Shown: positions 42,131 to 50,551 of the stretch, one piece after another
Layout of the letters: every line of letters begins with the position of its first letter
How positions within the stretch are numbered: position 1 is the first letter of the stretch
NCBI GenBank assembly: GCA_964561925.1
Contig: CAZLRW010000005.1
Location: 17,168-81,167, forward strand
Direction: 5' to 3'
Length of the DNA stretch: 64,000 nucleotides
Source of the DNA: SZUA-430 sp964561925
GTDB lineage: Bacteria > Pseudomonadota > Alphaproteobacteria > Micropepsales > Micropepsaceae
Program-made: the position numbers and the translations under genes
The notes under the pieces: generated by a model
The model's input: only the letters and a program-made list of their open reading frames with translations
Databases searched by the model: none
Told to the model about the DNA's origin: nothing

Positions 42131-42496
42131 CTACTTCGCGGTGCAGACCGCGTCGGCGTCGCACGAAATCTTGAGTGCCGTGCACGCCTTCAATTCTTCG
42201 ACCTTTTCGCACCCTTCTGTCGTGCAGCAGTGATAGCTCTCGGCGCCCCGACGCAATGTGATCGTTGCGATGCGGCTGCCGTCGTATCTGACCTTAAGGC
42301 GCTTCGAGAGCCCGCGGTCGGCATTTCGAACCTCGAATTTGCCGACGACGGCCGACGAGACCAGCGTGACCACATGCTCGGAGACCGCTTGTTGCGCGGT
42401 CAACTGGCGCGGGCTGCTGGAGTCATATCCGGAAGCGCTCGCCGAAAGCACCGCGGCGAGAACGGACGCGACTGAGACTGCGTACAATTTGAGCAT
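42131..42496 (-). CDS. Small secreted cysteine-rich protein
   Basis: A 121-residue protein with a clear signal peptide (MLKLYAVSVASVLAAVLSAS, cleavage near ASASG). The mature C-terminal part has six cysteines (HCCTTEGCEKVEELKACTA, then SCDADAVC), enough for three disulfides in the periplasm or outside. A preceding ATG nine bases upstream (42505) is possible. It is not a family I recognise. Confidence 0.7.
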   Translation of the reverse strand: MLKLYAVSVASVLAAVLSASASGYDSSSPRQLTAQQAVSEHVVTLVSSAVVGKFEVRNADRGLSKRLKVRYDGSRIATITLRRGAESYHCCTTEGCEKVEELKACTALKISCDADAVCTAK

Positions 42497-42669
42497 CGGA
42501 CACACCCCCCAAAGGTGAAAAAGCTCGACTAAATGCCCTCAGTGGCGGGCGAAATCTGACTCACTCTTCGGCCGCTGCCAACCCGCGGACGACCGATTTG
42601 CCGCCGCCTGTGCTCTTGCCGCCCAAGACGATCGGTGGTTGCATTGCGAGGGGACAATCAAGGACAGGT

Positions 42670-43599
42670 ATGTTGTACCGCTTGATCATCGCAGGGGCAT
42701 TGGCGGCCGCATCCGTTGCGCACGCCGAACCTGCTGTGTGGAAAATCACCAAGGACCATTGGGACGAAAACGACGAGCGCCGCTTCGGCGAATTCGTTGC
42801 GGGATTCGGCGAGCACGATTGCAAGGATCCGGGTGCGTGCTTCAAGAGCACGGCCAACCCCTATCGCGTCAGCGATCCGCCGAACATGAACATGGACGGC
42901 GACTGCGCCGATTTTATCTATCAGCTGCGCGCCTACTTTGCGTGGAAGAACGGTCTGCCGTTCTCGTATCCGCTCTATGTGATGTCGCGCGCGGGCCCGA
43001 CCGACGACTTCAGGTTCTCGAGCGCGGGCAACATGATCGTTGCGCGTCTGCAGCTGCAGTGGCAACCGCAGACCGATCCCGCCCGCTTCTTGCTCGACGT
43101 GCGCGGAACGGTGTCGACGGCGATGTTCCGCATCGAACACACGTTCGATACCGGCTTCCAGGCGAGCGATTTCTATTCGCCGAAGATTGCGCGCGGCGCG
43201 ATCCGCCCTGGCAGCATCGTGTATGACCCTTGGGGCCACGTGGTCTACGTCTACAAAGTTGGCGACGACGGCACGGTGCACTATGTCGACTCGAATCCCG
43301 ACCGCGAAGTCACGCGCGGCACGTTCGGCCCGCAATTCCCGCGCATGGCGCCCGCGATCGGCGCCGGCTTTTGGAACTGGCGCCCGATCAAACTCGTCGA
43401 CTACACAAGGGCCGAAGACGGCGCGCTTGTGAACGGCCGCTTCGTGCTTGCCACGAACGCCGAACTGGCCGACTATTCGCCCGAGCAGTACTACGGCACC
43501 GAGCCGAACCAGGCGCAGGACTGGAAGGCCGCGAAGTTCGCTCACGCAGGCAAGACGCTCGAATTCTACGACTACGTGAAAGCGAAACTCGCGAAATAA
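42670..43599 (+). CDS. Secreted cysteine-hydrolase-like protein (NlpC/CHAP-like inference)
   Basis: A 309-residue protein with a signal peptide (MLYRLIIAGALAAASVAHAE, cut after AHA). The order of potential catalytic residues resembles a papain-like amidase: Cys79 (MDGDCADFIYQLRAYFAW), His190 (YDPWGHVVYVYK) and Asp207/Asn209 (HYVDSNPD). That G-D-C-A-D and W-G-H-V pattern recalls NlpC/P60 and CHAP enzymes, but the family match is my inference. The stop and the ATG of the MFS gene overlap by one base (TAATG), so the two are coupled. Confidence 0.65.
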   Translation: MLYRLIIAGALAAASVAHAEPAVWKITKDHWDENDERRFGEFVAGFGEHDCKDPGACFKSTANPYRVSDPPNMNMDGDCADFIYQLRAYFAWKNGLPFSYPLYVMSRAGPTDDFRFSSAGNMIVARLQLQWQPQTDPARFLLDVRGTVSTAMFRIEHTFDTGFQASDFYSPKIARGAIRPGSIVYDPWGHVVYVYKVGDDGTVHYVDSNPDREVTRGTFGPQFPRMAPAIGAGFWNWRPIKLVDYTRAEDGALVNGRFVLATNAELADYSPEQYYGTEPNQAQDWKAAKFAHAGKTLEFYDYVKAKLAK

Positions 43600-45035
43600 T
43601 GCCGAACCCGGCGCCCCCCATTGCACGACTGCCGCTGGCGACGAAGCTCGCTTACGGCATCGGCGCCGTCGCCTACGGCGTGAAGGACAACGGCTTCGGC
43701 TTTTTCCTTCTGATGTTCTACAGCCAAGTGGTCGGCCTCGACGCGGGGCTCGTCGGTCTGGCGATCATGGTCGCGCTCATCCTCGACGCGATCAGCGACC
43801 CGATCGTCGGCTACTGGTCCGACAATCTTCATTCGAAGTGGGGCAGGCGCCATCCGTTCCTCTACGCCTCCGCCGTGCCGGTTGCGTTGACGTATTACCT
43901 GATCTGGGCGCCGCCCGTCGGTTGGTCGAACGAGGCGCTGTTCTGGTACCTGCTCGTCCTCGCGATCCTGATCCGCACGTTCATCACGTTCAACGAAACG
44001 CCCAGTTCCGCGCTCACCCCCGAACTCACCGACAACTACGACGAACGCTCCTCGCTCATCTCCTACCGTCTCTATTTCGGCTGGACCGGCGGCAACGCGA
44101 TGTCGGTCCTGATGTTCATGGTCCTGTTCCCGGCCTTCGCGGTGGGCGCCGCCAGCGGTCAGTTCAATCGCGACGCCTACGCGCTCTACGGCGAGATCGC
44201 GGGCGTGCTGATCTTCGCCTCGATCCTGATTTCGGCGGCGGGCACCCATTCGCGCATCCCGCACCTGAAACTGCCGCCGCCCAAGCGCAAGCTGACGCTG
44301 GGCATGATCTTCAAGGAGATGGCCGAGACGCTTTCGAACCGCTCGTTTCTGGCGCTGTTCGTGGCCGGCGTCTTCGGCGCGATCGCAGCCGGCATGTCGG
44401 CCGCGCTCACGTTCTACATCGCGACCTATTTCTGGGGATTCACGCCGCTGCAGATCGGCATCATGACAATCGGCGTGTTCCTCTCCGCCGTGATCGGTGC
44501 GGTGATGGCGCCGATCGTCACCCGCACGATCGGCAAGCGCCGGGGCGCCATGATCATCGGCCTCATCGCGTTCTTAGGCTCGCCGCTGCCCGTCGTGTTG
44601 AAGCTCGCGGGCCTTCTGCCGGACAACGCGCAATTCGTGTTCTGGTTCGTCTTCATCGCGGGCGTCGTCGACGTCGGCTTCATCATCTGCTTCCAGATCC
44701 TGGCCGCCTCGATGATGGCCGACCTGGTGGAGCAGGCGGAACTGAAGACTGGCCGCCGCTCCGAAGGCACGTTCATCGCCGCCGCCACGTTCAGCCGCAA
44801 GATGGTCTCGGGCCTCGGCGTTTTGGCCGCAAGCGCGGTGCTGGCGCTCGCAGGCCTCAAAGCCGGCGCCGAACCCGCGGATGTTGCGCCCGACGTTCTC
44901 TGGAACCTGGGCGCTTACTATGTCCCCATAATTCTCTCGCTCTGGATGGCGATGATGGCCGCGATGGCGTTCTACCGCCTCGAGCGTGAGGAACACGAAG
45001 ACAACCTCCGCCGCCTGGCGGAGCGCAACGCCTGA
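43599..45035 (+). CDS. MFS transporter, GPH/MelB-like
   Basis: A 478-residue inner-membrane carrier with about 12 hydrophobic helices. The N-terminal part has the GPH-type features KLAYGIGAVAYGVKDNGFGF, and ALILDAISDPIVGYWSDN with HSKWGRRHPFLY between helices 2 and 3, where Asp and the G-R-R-(H/R) loop are characteristic. GPH carriers move sugars or other solutes with a cation; the substrate cannot be read from sequence. The coupled cysteine-hydrolase-like gene may supply it. Confidence 0.85.
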   Translation: MPNPAPPIARLPLATKLAYGIGAVAYGVKDNGFGFFLLMFYSQVVGLDAGLVGLAIMVALILDAISDPIVGYWSDNLHSKWGRRHPFLYASAVPVALTYYLIWAPPVGWSNEALFWYLLVLAILIRTFITFNETPSSALTPELTDNYDERSSLISYRLYFGWTGGNAMSVLMFMVLFPAFAVGAASGQFNRDAYALYGEIAGVLIFASILISAAGTHSRIPHLKLPPPKRKLTLGMIFKEMAETLSNRSFLALFVAGVFGAIAAGMSAALTFYIATYFWGFTPLQIGIMTIGVFLSAVIGAVMAPIVTRTIGKRRGAMIIGLIAFLGSPLPVVLKLAGLLPDNAQFVFWFVFIAGVVDVGFIICFQILAASMMADLVEQAELKTGRRSEGTFIAAATFSRKMVSGLGVLAASAVLALAGLKAGAEPADVAPDVLWNLGAYYVPIILSLWMAMMAAMAFYRLEREEHEDNLRRLAERNA

Positions 45036-45051
45036 CGCGCGGCGGCGCGGA

Positions 45052-45420
45052 CTACCGTCTCTTCGGTTGAGCGGCCGGCACGTGATAGAGCGACGACACT
45101 TGCCCGTCGATCTTCAGGCGCTTCAGGTTCTTTTCCTTCGCGACGATGCGCACGCACTTGCCCATGAAGTTGCGATGCTCGCACAACACCCAGTCGCGCC
45201 CGCCCTTGACCTGCACGCTGATGATCACGTCGTTGAAGTTCAGCTTGGCGAGGCTCGGCACCGGACGATCGAACGTCATCGAACGGCCCTTGAAGTTCGG
45301 CTGGTCGAAGACGGTGATCGTCGGCACCGGCGGCGGGGCGGGCGGCGTCGCGGCAACCGCGGCACCGGCCGCAACCGCGATCAATGCACCGGCGATCAAA
45401 GCAACTTGGGTCGTCTTCAT
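45052..45420 (-). CDS. Secreted beta/gamma-crystallin-like protein
   Basis: A 122-residue protein with a signal peptide (start at MKTTQVALIAGALIAVAAGA; cut near AVAA). The mature part contains Greek-key elements: TITVFDQPNFKGRSMTFDRP, then NDVIISVQVKGGRDWVLCEH with RNFMGKCVRIV. The second half repeats the F-x-G-x-x-x-x pattern. Two cysteines may pair. Crystallin-type domains often bind calcium, but the D/N-x-x-S/T-S motif is not clear here. The upstream open extension to 45549 was rejected, as it lacks a signal-like start. Confidence 0.75.
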   Translation of the reverse strand: MKTTQVALIAGALIAVAAGAAVAATPPAPPPVPTITVFDQPNFKGRSMTFDRPVPSLAKLNFNDVIISVQVKGGRDWVLCEHRNFMGKCVRIVAKEKNLKRLKIDGQVSSLYHVPAAQPKRR

Positions 45421-45750
45421 CTCAGTCTCCGTCGTCGCGCCCGCCTCGGGGCCGATTTTGGCGGGCTGAATTAGGCGCCGCCCAAGGCAAAAGCAACCCC
45501 GCCAAACCGCAAGGTTGGCGAGGGAACGCCGGAAACATCGGATATTCACCCTGAACCGTGCCCGATGCGCCCATTCACCACCCGTTCACGGGGGCCGCAA
45601 AACCGCTCCGTGAAGGCCGGTATATCCACAACCACTGCGCCTGAAGTTGCGCTGCCGGGCAGGTAGTGAAGCGATCACGAATTCCGGGATCGTGCGCTTT
45701 TGCTAAACCTAGTGGTTTACTATCAGGTTCGCTCGTGGTAGTTAAACCAA
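45421..45750. other. Intergenic stretch between crystallin and ArsR-type genes
   Basis: No gene is supported on either strand. The right end holds the operators of the ArsR-type gene (45704-45719 and 45743-45756), and the left end the promoter of the crystallin-like gene. I see nothing else of note. Confidence 0.5.
45704..45719. promoter_or_regulatory. Operator for the ArsR-family repressor
   Basis: TAAACC-TAGT-GGTTTA, perfect 6-bp arms. A second, imperfect copy TAAACC-AAAT-GGTAT begins at 45743 and runs through the ATG at 45751. Two copies at the promoter and start codon are typical of autoregulated ArsR-type repressors. Confidence 0.65.
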
Positions 45751-46110
45751 ATGGTATCAGATCACGCACAGCGCATCGACGCCGTCTTCCACGCGCTGGC
45801 GCACCCGGCGCGCCGCGCGATGCTCACGCGCCTCGCTGCGAGTGCCAGAAACATCGGTGAGCTTGCGGCGCCCTTCGACATGACGTTCGCCGGCGCCTCG
45901 AAGCACGTGCGCGTGCTTGAGCGCGCGGGCCTCGTCCGCCGGAAGATCGAAGGCCGCACGCACATCTGCACGATCGCGCCCGAGCCGCTGAAGGCCGCAG
46001 CCGCGTGGCTCAAGAATCACGAGCATCTCTGGTCGACGCGGTTGGACGCGCTCGACGCGATGCTGAAGCAAGATCAGGAGGCAGGCAGGTCTCGCAAAGC
46101 CAAGCGATGA
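45751..46110 (+). CDS. ArsR-family HTH transcriptional regulator
   Basis: A 119-residue winged-helix repressor: FHALAHPARRAMLTRLA then NIGELAAPFDMTFAGASKHV as the recognition helix region, and VLERAGLVRRKIEGRTHICT as the wing. Metal-binding Cys pairs of classical ArsR are absent, so it senses something else. It is paired with a SRPBCC gene 25 bp downstream, a common gene pair. Its ATG lies within an operator half-site, indicating autoregulation. Confidence 0.9.
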   Translation: MVSDHAQRIDAVFHALAHPARRAMLTRLAASARNIGELAAPFDMTFAGASKHVRVLERAGLVRRKIEGRTHICTIAPEPLKAAAAWLKNHEHLWSTRLDALDAMLKQDQEAGRSRKAKR

Positions 46111-46135
46111 CCTGCGTTTTCAGGAAGGACCGCCC

Positions 46136-46609
46136 ATGAGCCATCCGCAGATTTCGCACCACACCGTTTCCCTGACGCGAACGCTCGACGCATCGCCAGC
46201 CCGCGTATTCGCCGCTTGGCGCGACGCATCGCGTCTTGCCCGCTGGTACGTACCGGGCGACGGAACCTGGGAGTCGCGGATCGTCGCACACGAGTTCCGC
46301 GTGGGCGGCCGCAAGCACCTGACGTTCGGCCCCAAGGATGGCCCGCGCTACAGCGAGGACTGCCGCTACGAGGACATCGTCGAGGACAAACGCATCTGCT
46401 TCTCGATGACGATCGCAAGCGATGGCGCCCGCATGACGACGTCCATGGTGTCAGTGGAGTTCTTCGCCGACGGCGCGCGCACGCAGCTGAAAGTCACCGA
46501 CCAAATGGCCGTGCTCGACGGCAGCGACGGCCCCACGAATGCCCGCGAGCGCGAGGCCGGGTGGGTCGAAACGATCGGAAAACTGCCCGCAGAACTCAAG
46601 CGCGCCTAA
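46136..46609 (+). CDS. SRPBCC (AHSA1-like) protein
   Basis: A 157-residue START/Bet v1-like protein of the AHSA1 (activator of Hsp90 ATPase)/CalC type: SLTRTLDASPARVFAAWRDA, then FRVGGRKHLTFGPKDG, and GPTNAREREAGWVETIGKLP at the C-terminal helix. The fold makes a hydrophobic ligand pocket. It is under control of the ArsR-type protein upstream. Ligand unknown; GGAAGG before the ATG is a good ribosome-binding site. Confidence 0.88.
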   Translation: MSHPQISHHTVSLTRTLDASPARVFAAWRDASRLARWYVPGDGTWESRIVAHEFRVGGRKHLTFGPKDGPRYSEDCRYEDIVEDKRICFSMTIASDGARMTTSMVSVEFFADGARTQLKVTDQMAVLDGSDGPTNAREREAGWVETIGKLPAELKRA

Positions 46610-46616
46610 CGCACGC

Positions 46617-47090
46617 TCACGCGAGCGCCACCACGCTGATCACCACGTTGAACGCGGTATTCGTCGACGTGCCGCCGTCGATATGCGCGATCGAAGCGCT
46701 GACCCGCCCGCCTTGGTCGAGATAGGGTGCAAGCCGTTCGGCATCGGCGGGCTTAAGCCGCCCGATCTCGCCCAGCCGCGACACCACGCGCACCGCTGCG
46801 GGTTCGCCGCCGTCGCGCACGAGTTCGACGTCCTCGCCCATGCGCAGCTTCGCGATGATGTCCTGTCGCGCGTGCCCGTCGGCGTTGATCTCGGTCTCGC
46901 CCACGACGGTCATCTCCGCATGCGGCCGTTCCTCTGCCTCCGCGCGGTCGCGCTCGAGCAAACCGCCGCCGATGGTGCGCGCGACATCGTCGATCGCCTT
47001 CACCCGCCCGCGCTCGCGCCCCATCAGAAAGGCGCCGACCAGCGCCGCTCCGAGCAGAATTCCCACGAAGATGAAAACGAGCGTTGCCAT
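46617..47090 (-). CDS. Membrane-anchored HIRAN-like protein
   Basis: A 157-residue protein with one N-terminal membrane helix (about 3-23) and a basic cytoplasmic side, then a domain (about 60-157) with the features I expect of HIRAN folds: MTVVGETEINADGHARQDII, GEDVELVRDGGEPAAVRVV, GEIGRLKPADAERLAPYLD. HIRAN domains usually bind DNA 3' ends in helicase-associated proteins, so a membrane tether is unusual. The family match is by memory of the consensus. It is convergent with the SRPBCC gene. Confidence 0.6.
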   Translation of the reverse strand: MATLVFIFVGILLGAALVGAFLMGRERGRVKAIDDVARTIGGGLLERDRAEAEERPHAEMTVVGETEINADGHARQDIIAKLRMGEDVELVRDGGEPAAVRVVSRLGEIGRLKPADAERLAPYLDQGGRVSASIAHIDGGTSTNTAFNVVISVVALA

Positions 47091-47215
47091 GATGCTCCCG
47101 ACCCGAACCTGTGCCGTAACTCTAACTCTACCGAAACCGCTCCCGACTCAAAACACGCGACCATTGCAACGACCTCGGGCGTAATTGCGACCTTGAGCCC
47201 GCACCGGCACCGATA

Positions 47216-47587
47216 GTGCCCATGTGGTCCGCTGTTGCCTTCGCCCTGCTCGCCGTCGTCCATCTCTTGCCGGTCGCGCCGGTCTTCGCGCCGGAAGCGC
47301 TCACGCGTCTCTATGGCGTTCAGGCCGGGGACACGACACTGCTCGTCCTTCTGCGCCACCGCGCCGTGCTGCTGGCGTTGGTCGGACTTCTCTGCCTGTG
47401 GGCTGCAGCCTCCCCCGCGGCGAGGCCGGCCGCACTTCTGGCAGCGAGCGTCAACATTGCAAGCTATCTCGTCTTCTACGGTCTCTACGGCGCACCCGCC
47501 GGCCCACTGCGCACCGTCGCCATCGTCGACGCCGCCGCCCTCATCGCCCTCGCCGTCGCCGCCTGGACGACGCTCGCGCGCACGTGA
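47216..47587 (+). CDS. Small integral membrane protein, four helices
   Basis: A 123-residue protein, almost entirely hydrophobic, with about four predicted helices: AFALLAVVHLLPVAPVF, LLALVGLLCLWAAAS, AALLAASVNIASYLVFY and AALIALAVAAWTTLA. Charged residues between helices 1 and 2 include RLYGVQAGD and LLRHR. The start is GTG at 47216, with an in-frame ATG at 47222. The function is unknown. A strong terminator follows at once. Confidence 0.7.
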   Translation: MPMWSAVAFALLAVVHLLPVAPVFAPEALTRLYGVQAGDTTLLVLLRHRAVLLALVGLLCLWAAASPAARPAALLAASVNIASYLVFYGLYGAPAGPLRTVAIVDAAALIALAVAAWTTLART

Positions 47588-47623
47588 AAAGAGCCGCGCA
47601 TCGTTCCCGACGCGCGGCTCTTT
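47588..47623. terminator. Bidirectional terminator
   Basis: Perfect 12-bp arms AAAGAGCCGCGC (47588-47599) and GCGCGGCTCTTT (47612-47623) with a 12-base loop. It serves the membrane protein gene on the plus strand (it overlaps the stop by none) and the tRNA on the minus strand, whose 3' end lies 8 bp away. Confidence 0.85.
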
Positions 47624-47630
47624 CAAAGGC

Positions 47631-47705
47631 TGGTGCTGTTGGTGGGAATTGAACCCACGACCTACGCCTTACCAAGGCGTTGCGCTACCACTACGCTACA
47701 ACAGC
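47631..47705 (-). tRNA. tRNA-Thr (anticodon GGU)
   Basis: Read on the minus strand the acceptor stem is GCTGTTG/CAACAGC, followed by A and an encoded CCA. The anticodon stem ACGCC/GGCGT encloses the loop TTGGTAA, giving anticodon GGT (GGU in RNA) for threonine ACC/ACU. The T arm is GTGGG-TTCAATT-CCCAC. Length 75 nt with CCA. No integrase or attachment repeat is seen near it. Confidence 0.96.
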
Positions 47706-47787
47706 TCAATCCGAGCCGGTCCCTATATCCCACGCCGGACGGGGAGGGAAGCCCGCAACAGAGGGCCAAACGTCGCCGCCGGGTCCC

Positions 47788-48477
47788 TCAGATCGGTGCC
47801 TTCTGGATCGGGTACTCGGCCAAGCGGCCAGACCCTTCCCAATCGCAGCTGACCCCCACACCTCCCAGCCCGCAATACCCGTCCGGGTTCTTCGCCAGAT
47901 ACTGCTGGTGATAGGTCTCCGCGTAATAGAACGTCGGCGCGTCCAGGATCTCGGTCGTGATCTTGCCGTACCCGGCCTTCGCGATCGCCACTTGGAACGC
48001 ATCGCGCGAGGCTTCCGCCGCTTTGCGTTGCGCCGCGTTCGTCACATAGATGCCGGAACGGTATTGCGTCCCCACATCGTTGCCTTGGCGCATGCCTTGC
48101 GTCGGGTCGTGGTTCTCCCAGAACACCTTCAAGAGTTGCTCGTAGGAAACCTTCTTCGGATCGAAAACGACGCGCACGACCTCGTTGTGCCCGGTCATGC
48201 CCGAGCACACCTCTTCATAGGTCGGGTTCGGCGTCATGCCGGCCGCATAGCCGACTGACGTCGAATAGACGCCGTCCTGCTGCCAGAACTTGCGCTCCGC
48301 CCCCCAGAAACAGCCGAGCCCGAACATCGCAAGCTCGAGCCCCTCCGGAAACGGCGGCTTCAAAGGCGTGTCGAAAACGTGATGCTTCTCCGCCACGCGC
48401 ATCGCCGCACTCCGCCCGGGCAGCGCTTCGGTCGGCGACGGCATCACGGCTTTTTTCTTCAGACTGAACAGGGCCAC
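47788..48477 (-). CDS. msrA: Peptide-methionine (S)-S-oxide reductase
   Basis: MsrA repairs methionine-S-sulfoxide in proteins using thioredoxin. The 229-residue product has the catalytic G-C-F-W-G-A-E motif with Cys56, followed by GVYSTSVGYAAGMTPNPTYE, HNEVVRVVFDPKKVSYEQLL and VFWENHDPTQGMRQGNDVGT with QYRSGIYV. The two resolving cysteines are near the C terminus (YCGLGGVGVSCDW). The start is GTG at 48477 with AAGGAG nine bases upstream; the open frame runs on but lacks a better site. Confidence 0.95.
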   Translation of the reverse strand: MALFSLKKKAVMPSPTEALPGRSAAMRVAEKHHVFDTPLKPPFPEGLELAMFGLGCFWGAERKFWQQDGVYSTSVGYAAGMTPNPTYEEVCSGMTGHNEVVRVVFDPKKVSYEQLLKVFWENHDPTQGMRQGNDVGTQYRSGIYVTNAAQRKAAEASRDAFQVAIAKAGYGKITTEILDAPTFYYAETYHQQYLAKNPDGYCGLGGVGVSCDWEGSGRLAEYPIQKAPI

Positions 48478-48554
48478 GGAAATTGCTCCTTCTCGCCTTG
48501 GACGATATAGGCTGAGGGATCGCGGGGCCAACCGCCCTGACGCGAAGGTGAGGC

Positions 48555-48743
48555 ATGAGTGAACGCAAGCAAGTGCCGGGTTCTGCCGGCGACAAGGCCC
48601 GGGCCGACCGCCTGGCCGCCGCACTGCGTGCCAACTTGAAACGCCGCAAAGCCCAAGCGCGCGCCCATGCCGCGCAACCCGAAGTCGGTGCCGCCGACGA
48701 GAGGGCCTCGAAACCGCCGGAATCCGGGAAAGATTCGGCCTAA
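48555..48743 (+). CDS. Small conserved basic protein upstream of murA
   Basis: A 62-residue hydrophilic basic protein (KARADRLAAALRANLKRRKA). Similar small Lys/Arg-rich proteins of about this size occur upstream of murA in alphaproteobacteria, which is my reason for calling it. The ATG at 48555 has a GAGG-like sequence seven bases before (GTGAGGC). It is probably helical; a nucleic-acid or membrane role is possible but unproven. Confidence 0.65.
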   Translation: MSERKQVPGSAGDKARADRLAAALRANLKRRKAQARAHAAQPEVGAADERASKPPESGKDSA

Positions 48744-48883
48744 ATCCTGGCGTTCCCGCCATTGTTTGGCCCTGGGTGCCGGGCTAGACCTTGGCCCCTG
48801 TTTTCGAGCGCGCGGAGGCGACCGCGCGCCGCTATGCTAATCCGCGAAGTGATTTGCGGACTTCACTCGGGGAAGGACCCTCG

Positions 48884-50170
48884 TTGGACAGAATTCAAAT
48901 TCGCGGGGGGCGCCGTCTGAGCGGCGAAGTCCGCATCTCGGGCGCGAAGAACGCGGCTCTTCCGCTCATGGTCGCAAGTCTGTTGACCGACGAGCCGCTG
49001 ACCTTGGCCAGCGTGCCGCATTTGACGGACATCTCGCAGCTCGCAGCGATCTTGGGCGGCCTCGGCGTCGGCATCACGCTGAACGGCAACGGCCACTCGG
49101 AAGCCGAGATCGGGCGCGAACTGAAACTGCACGCGAAGACGATTTCCTCGACCGAGGCGCCTTACGATCTCGTGCGCAAGATGCGCGCGAGCTTTCTCGT
49201 CATCGGCCCGCTCGTCGCGCGCTGTCGTGAGGCGAAAGTGTCGCTGCCCGGCGGCTGCGCCATCGGCACGCGCCCCGTCGATCTGCACATCAAAGGCCTC
49301 GAGGCGATGGGCGCCGAGATCGAGATCGATCAAGGCTACGTCATCGCCAAGGCGCCGAAGGGCTTGCACGGCGCGCGCTTTGCGTTCCCGTTCGTCTCGG
49401 TCGGCGCGACCGAAAACCTGATGATGGCCGCCTGCCTCGCAAAGGGCACGACCGTGCTCGAGAACGCGGCGATGGAGCCTGAGATCACTGACCTCGGCCA
49501 TTGCCTGCAGGCGATGGGTGCCAAGATCGACGGCCTTGAGACGCGCACGATCACGATCGAAGGCGTCGACCGTTTGCATGGCGCGAGCCACACCGTGCTG
49601 CCCGACCGCATTGAAACCGGCACCTATGCGATGGCGGTGGCGGCGACCGGTGGCGAGGTCGAACTGATCGGCGCGCGCGGCGACACGATCGGCGCCGTCA
49701 TCCCCGTGCTCGAAGGCGCAGGCGTGAAGGTGGATCGCACGAACCGCGGCTTGCGCGTTTCGCGCAACGGCGCGCACTACACCGGCGTCGACGTAACGAC
49801 CGAGCCCTACCCGGGCTTCCCGACCGACATGCAGGCGCAGCTGATGGCGCTGATGGCGACCGCGAACGGCGTCTCGCACATCACGGAGACGATCTTCGAG
49901 AACCGCTTCATGCACGCGCCCGAGCTGATGCGCATGGGCGCCGACATCACGATCGATCATCAAACGGCGATCGTGCGCGGCGTCGAACGTTTGCGCGGCG
50001 CGCCGGTCATGGCAACCGATCTGCGCGCGTCGTCCTGCCTCATCATTGCGGGCCTCGCCGCCGAAGGCGAAACGATCGTCAACCGCGTCTATCACCTCGA
50101 CCGCGGCTTCGAACGCATCGAAGAAAAACTCTCCGCCCTCGGCGCCGACATCAAGCGCGTGAAAGGCTGA
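48884..50170 (+). CDS. murA: UDP-N-acetylglucosamine 1-carboxyvinyltransferase
   Basis: MurA transfers enolpyruvate from PEP to UDP-GlcNAc, the committed step of peptidoglycan synthesis. The product begins at TTG 48884 (after GGAAGGA) and is 428 residues, the family length. N-terminal RISGAKNAALPLMVASLLT, catalytic Cys125 in PGGCAIGTRPVDLHIKGLEA (equivalent to Cys115 of E. coli, the fosfomycin target), NLMMAACLAKGTTVLENAA, and the end TDLRASSCLIIAGLAAEGET are all present. The Cys suggests fosfomycin sensitivity of the enzyme. Confidence 0.96.
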   Translation: MDRIQIRGGRRLSGEVRISGAKNAALPLMVASLLTDEPLTLASVPHLTDISQLAAILGGLGVGITLNGNGHSEAEIGRELKLHAKTISSTEAPYDLVRKMRASFLVIGPLVARCREAKVSLPGGCAIGTRPVDLHIKGLEAMGAEIEIDQGYVIAKAPKGLHGARFAFPFVSVGATENLMMAACLAKGTTVLENAAMEPEITDLGHCLQAMGAKIDGLETRTITIEGVDRLHGASHTVLPDRIETGTYAMAVAATGGEVELIGARGDTIGAVIPVLEGAGVKVDRTNRGLRVSRNGAHYTGVDVTTEPYPGFPTDMQAQLMALMATANGVSHITETIFENRFMHAPELMRMGADITIDHQTAIVRGVERLRGAPVMATDLRASSCLIIAGLAAEGETIVNRVYHLDRGFERIEEKLSALGADIKRVKG

Positions 50171-50551
50171 CGCGCAGAGTCGCTTCCACGCCAAGACGCC
50201 AAGAGATTGCTCTCCTCTTCGGCGCGAAGCGCCAGCTTCATCGAGCGAACGGCACCTACGGCGCCAAAGTGGGCTGAACCTCTTTGCGACTTTGGCGTCT
50301 TGGTGTGGAAACGACCAACCTCGCCGCAGCACCGATTTCCCCGAATGACCACAATCCGCTTGGTGTTCTTGGTGTTTCAAATTGACGGCATCTCCGCGGC
50401 AATACCCCCGCAAAGCGAATCCCATCCGCCGCGCACAACCAAGTTGCAGATCATTCGCGACGCAATCTGGAGTTAAGATGCCCGGGCAAACCCAGCGGCC
50501 GCAGACCCGTAACGACGGGCACGCCGTAGGGCGAACCTTGGGGGTCTGCTC
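50171..50551. repeat. Intergenic inverted repeat of CTTGGCGTCTTGG type
   Basis: No gene is supported in these 380 bp. TTCCACGCCAAGACGCCAAG (50184-50203) pairs with TTTGGCGTCTTGGTGTGGAA (50291-50310) in inverted orientation, 18 of 20 positions; a third related copy TTGGTGTTCTTGGTGTTTC is at 50360-50378. The words resemble the interspersed CTTGGCGTCTTGGCG repeats found in many GC-rich genomes and share TCTTGGCG with the array at 7459-7680. It lies in the 3' region of murA. Confidence 0.7.

Noticed and set aside
47631..47705. tRNA-Thr as an integration site of a genomic island
   Set aside because: No integrase, no direct repeat of the tRNA 3' end, and both flanks carry ordinary genes.
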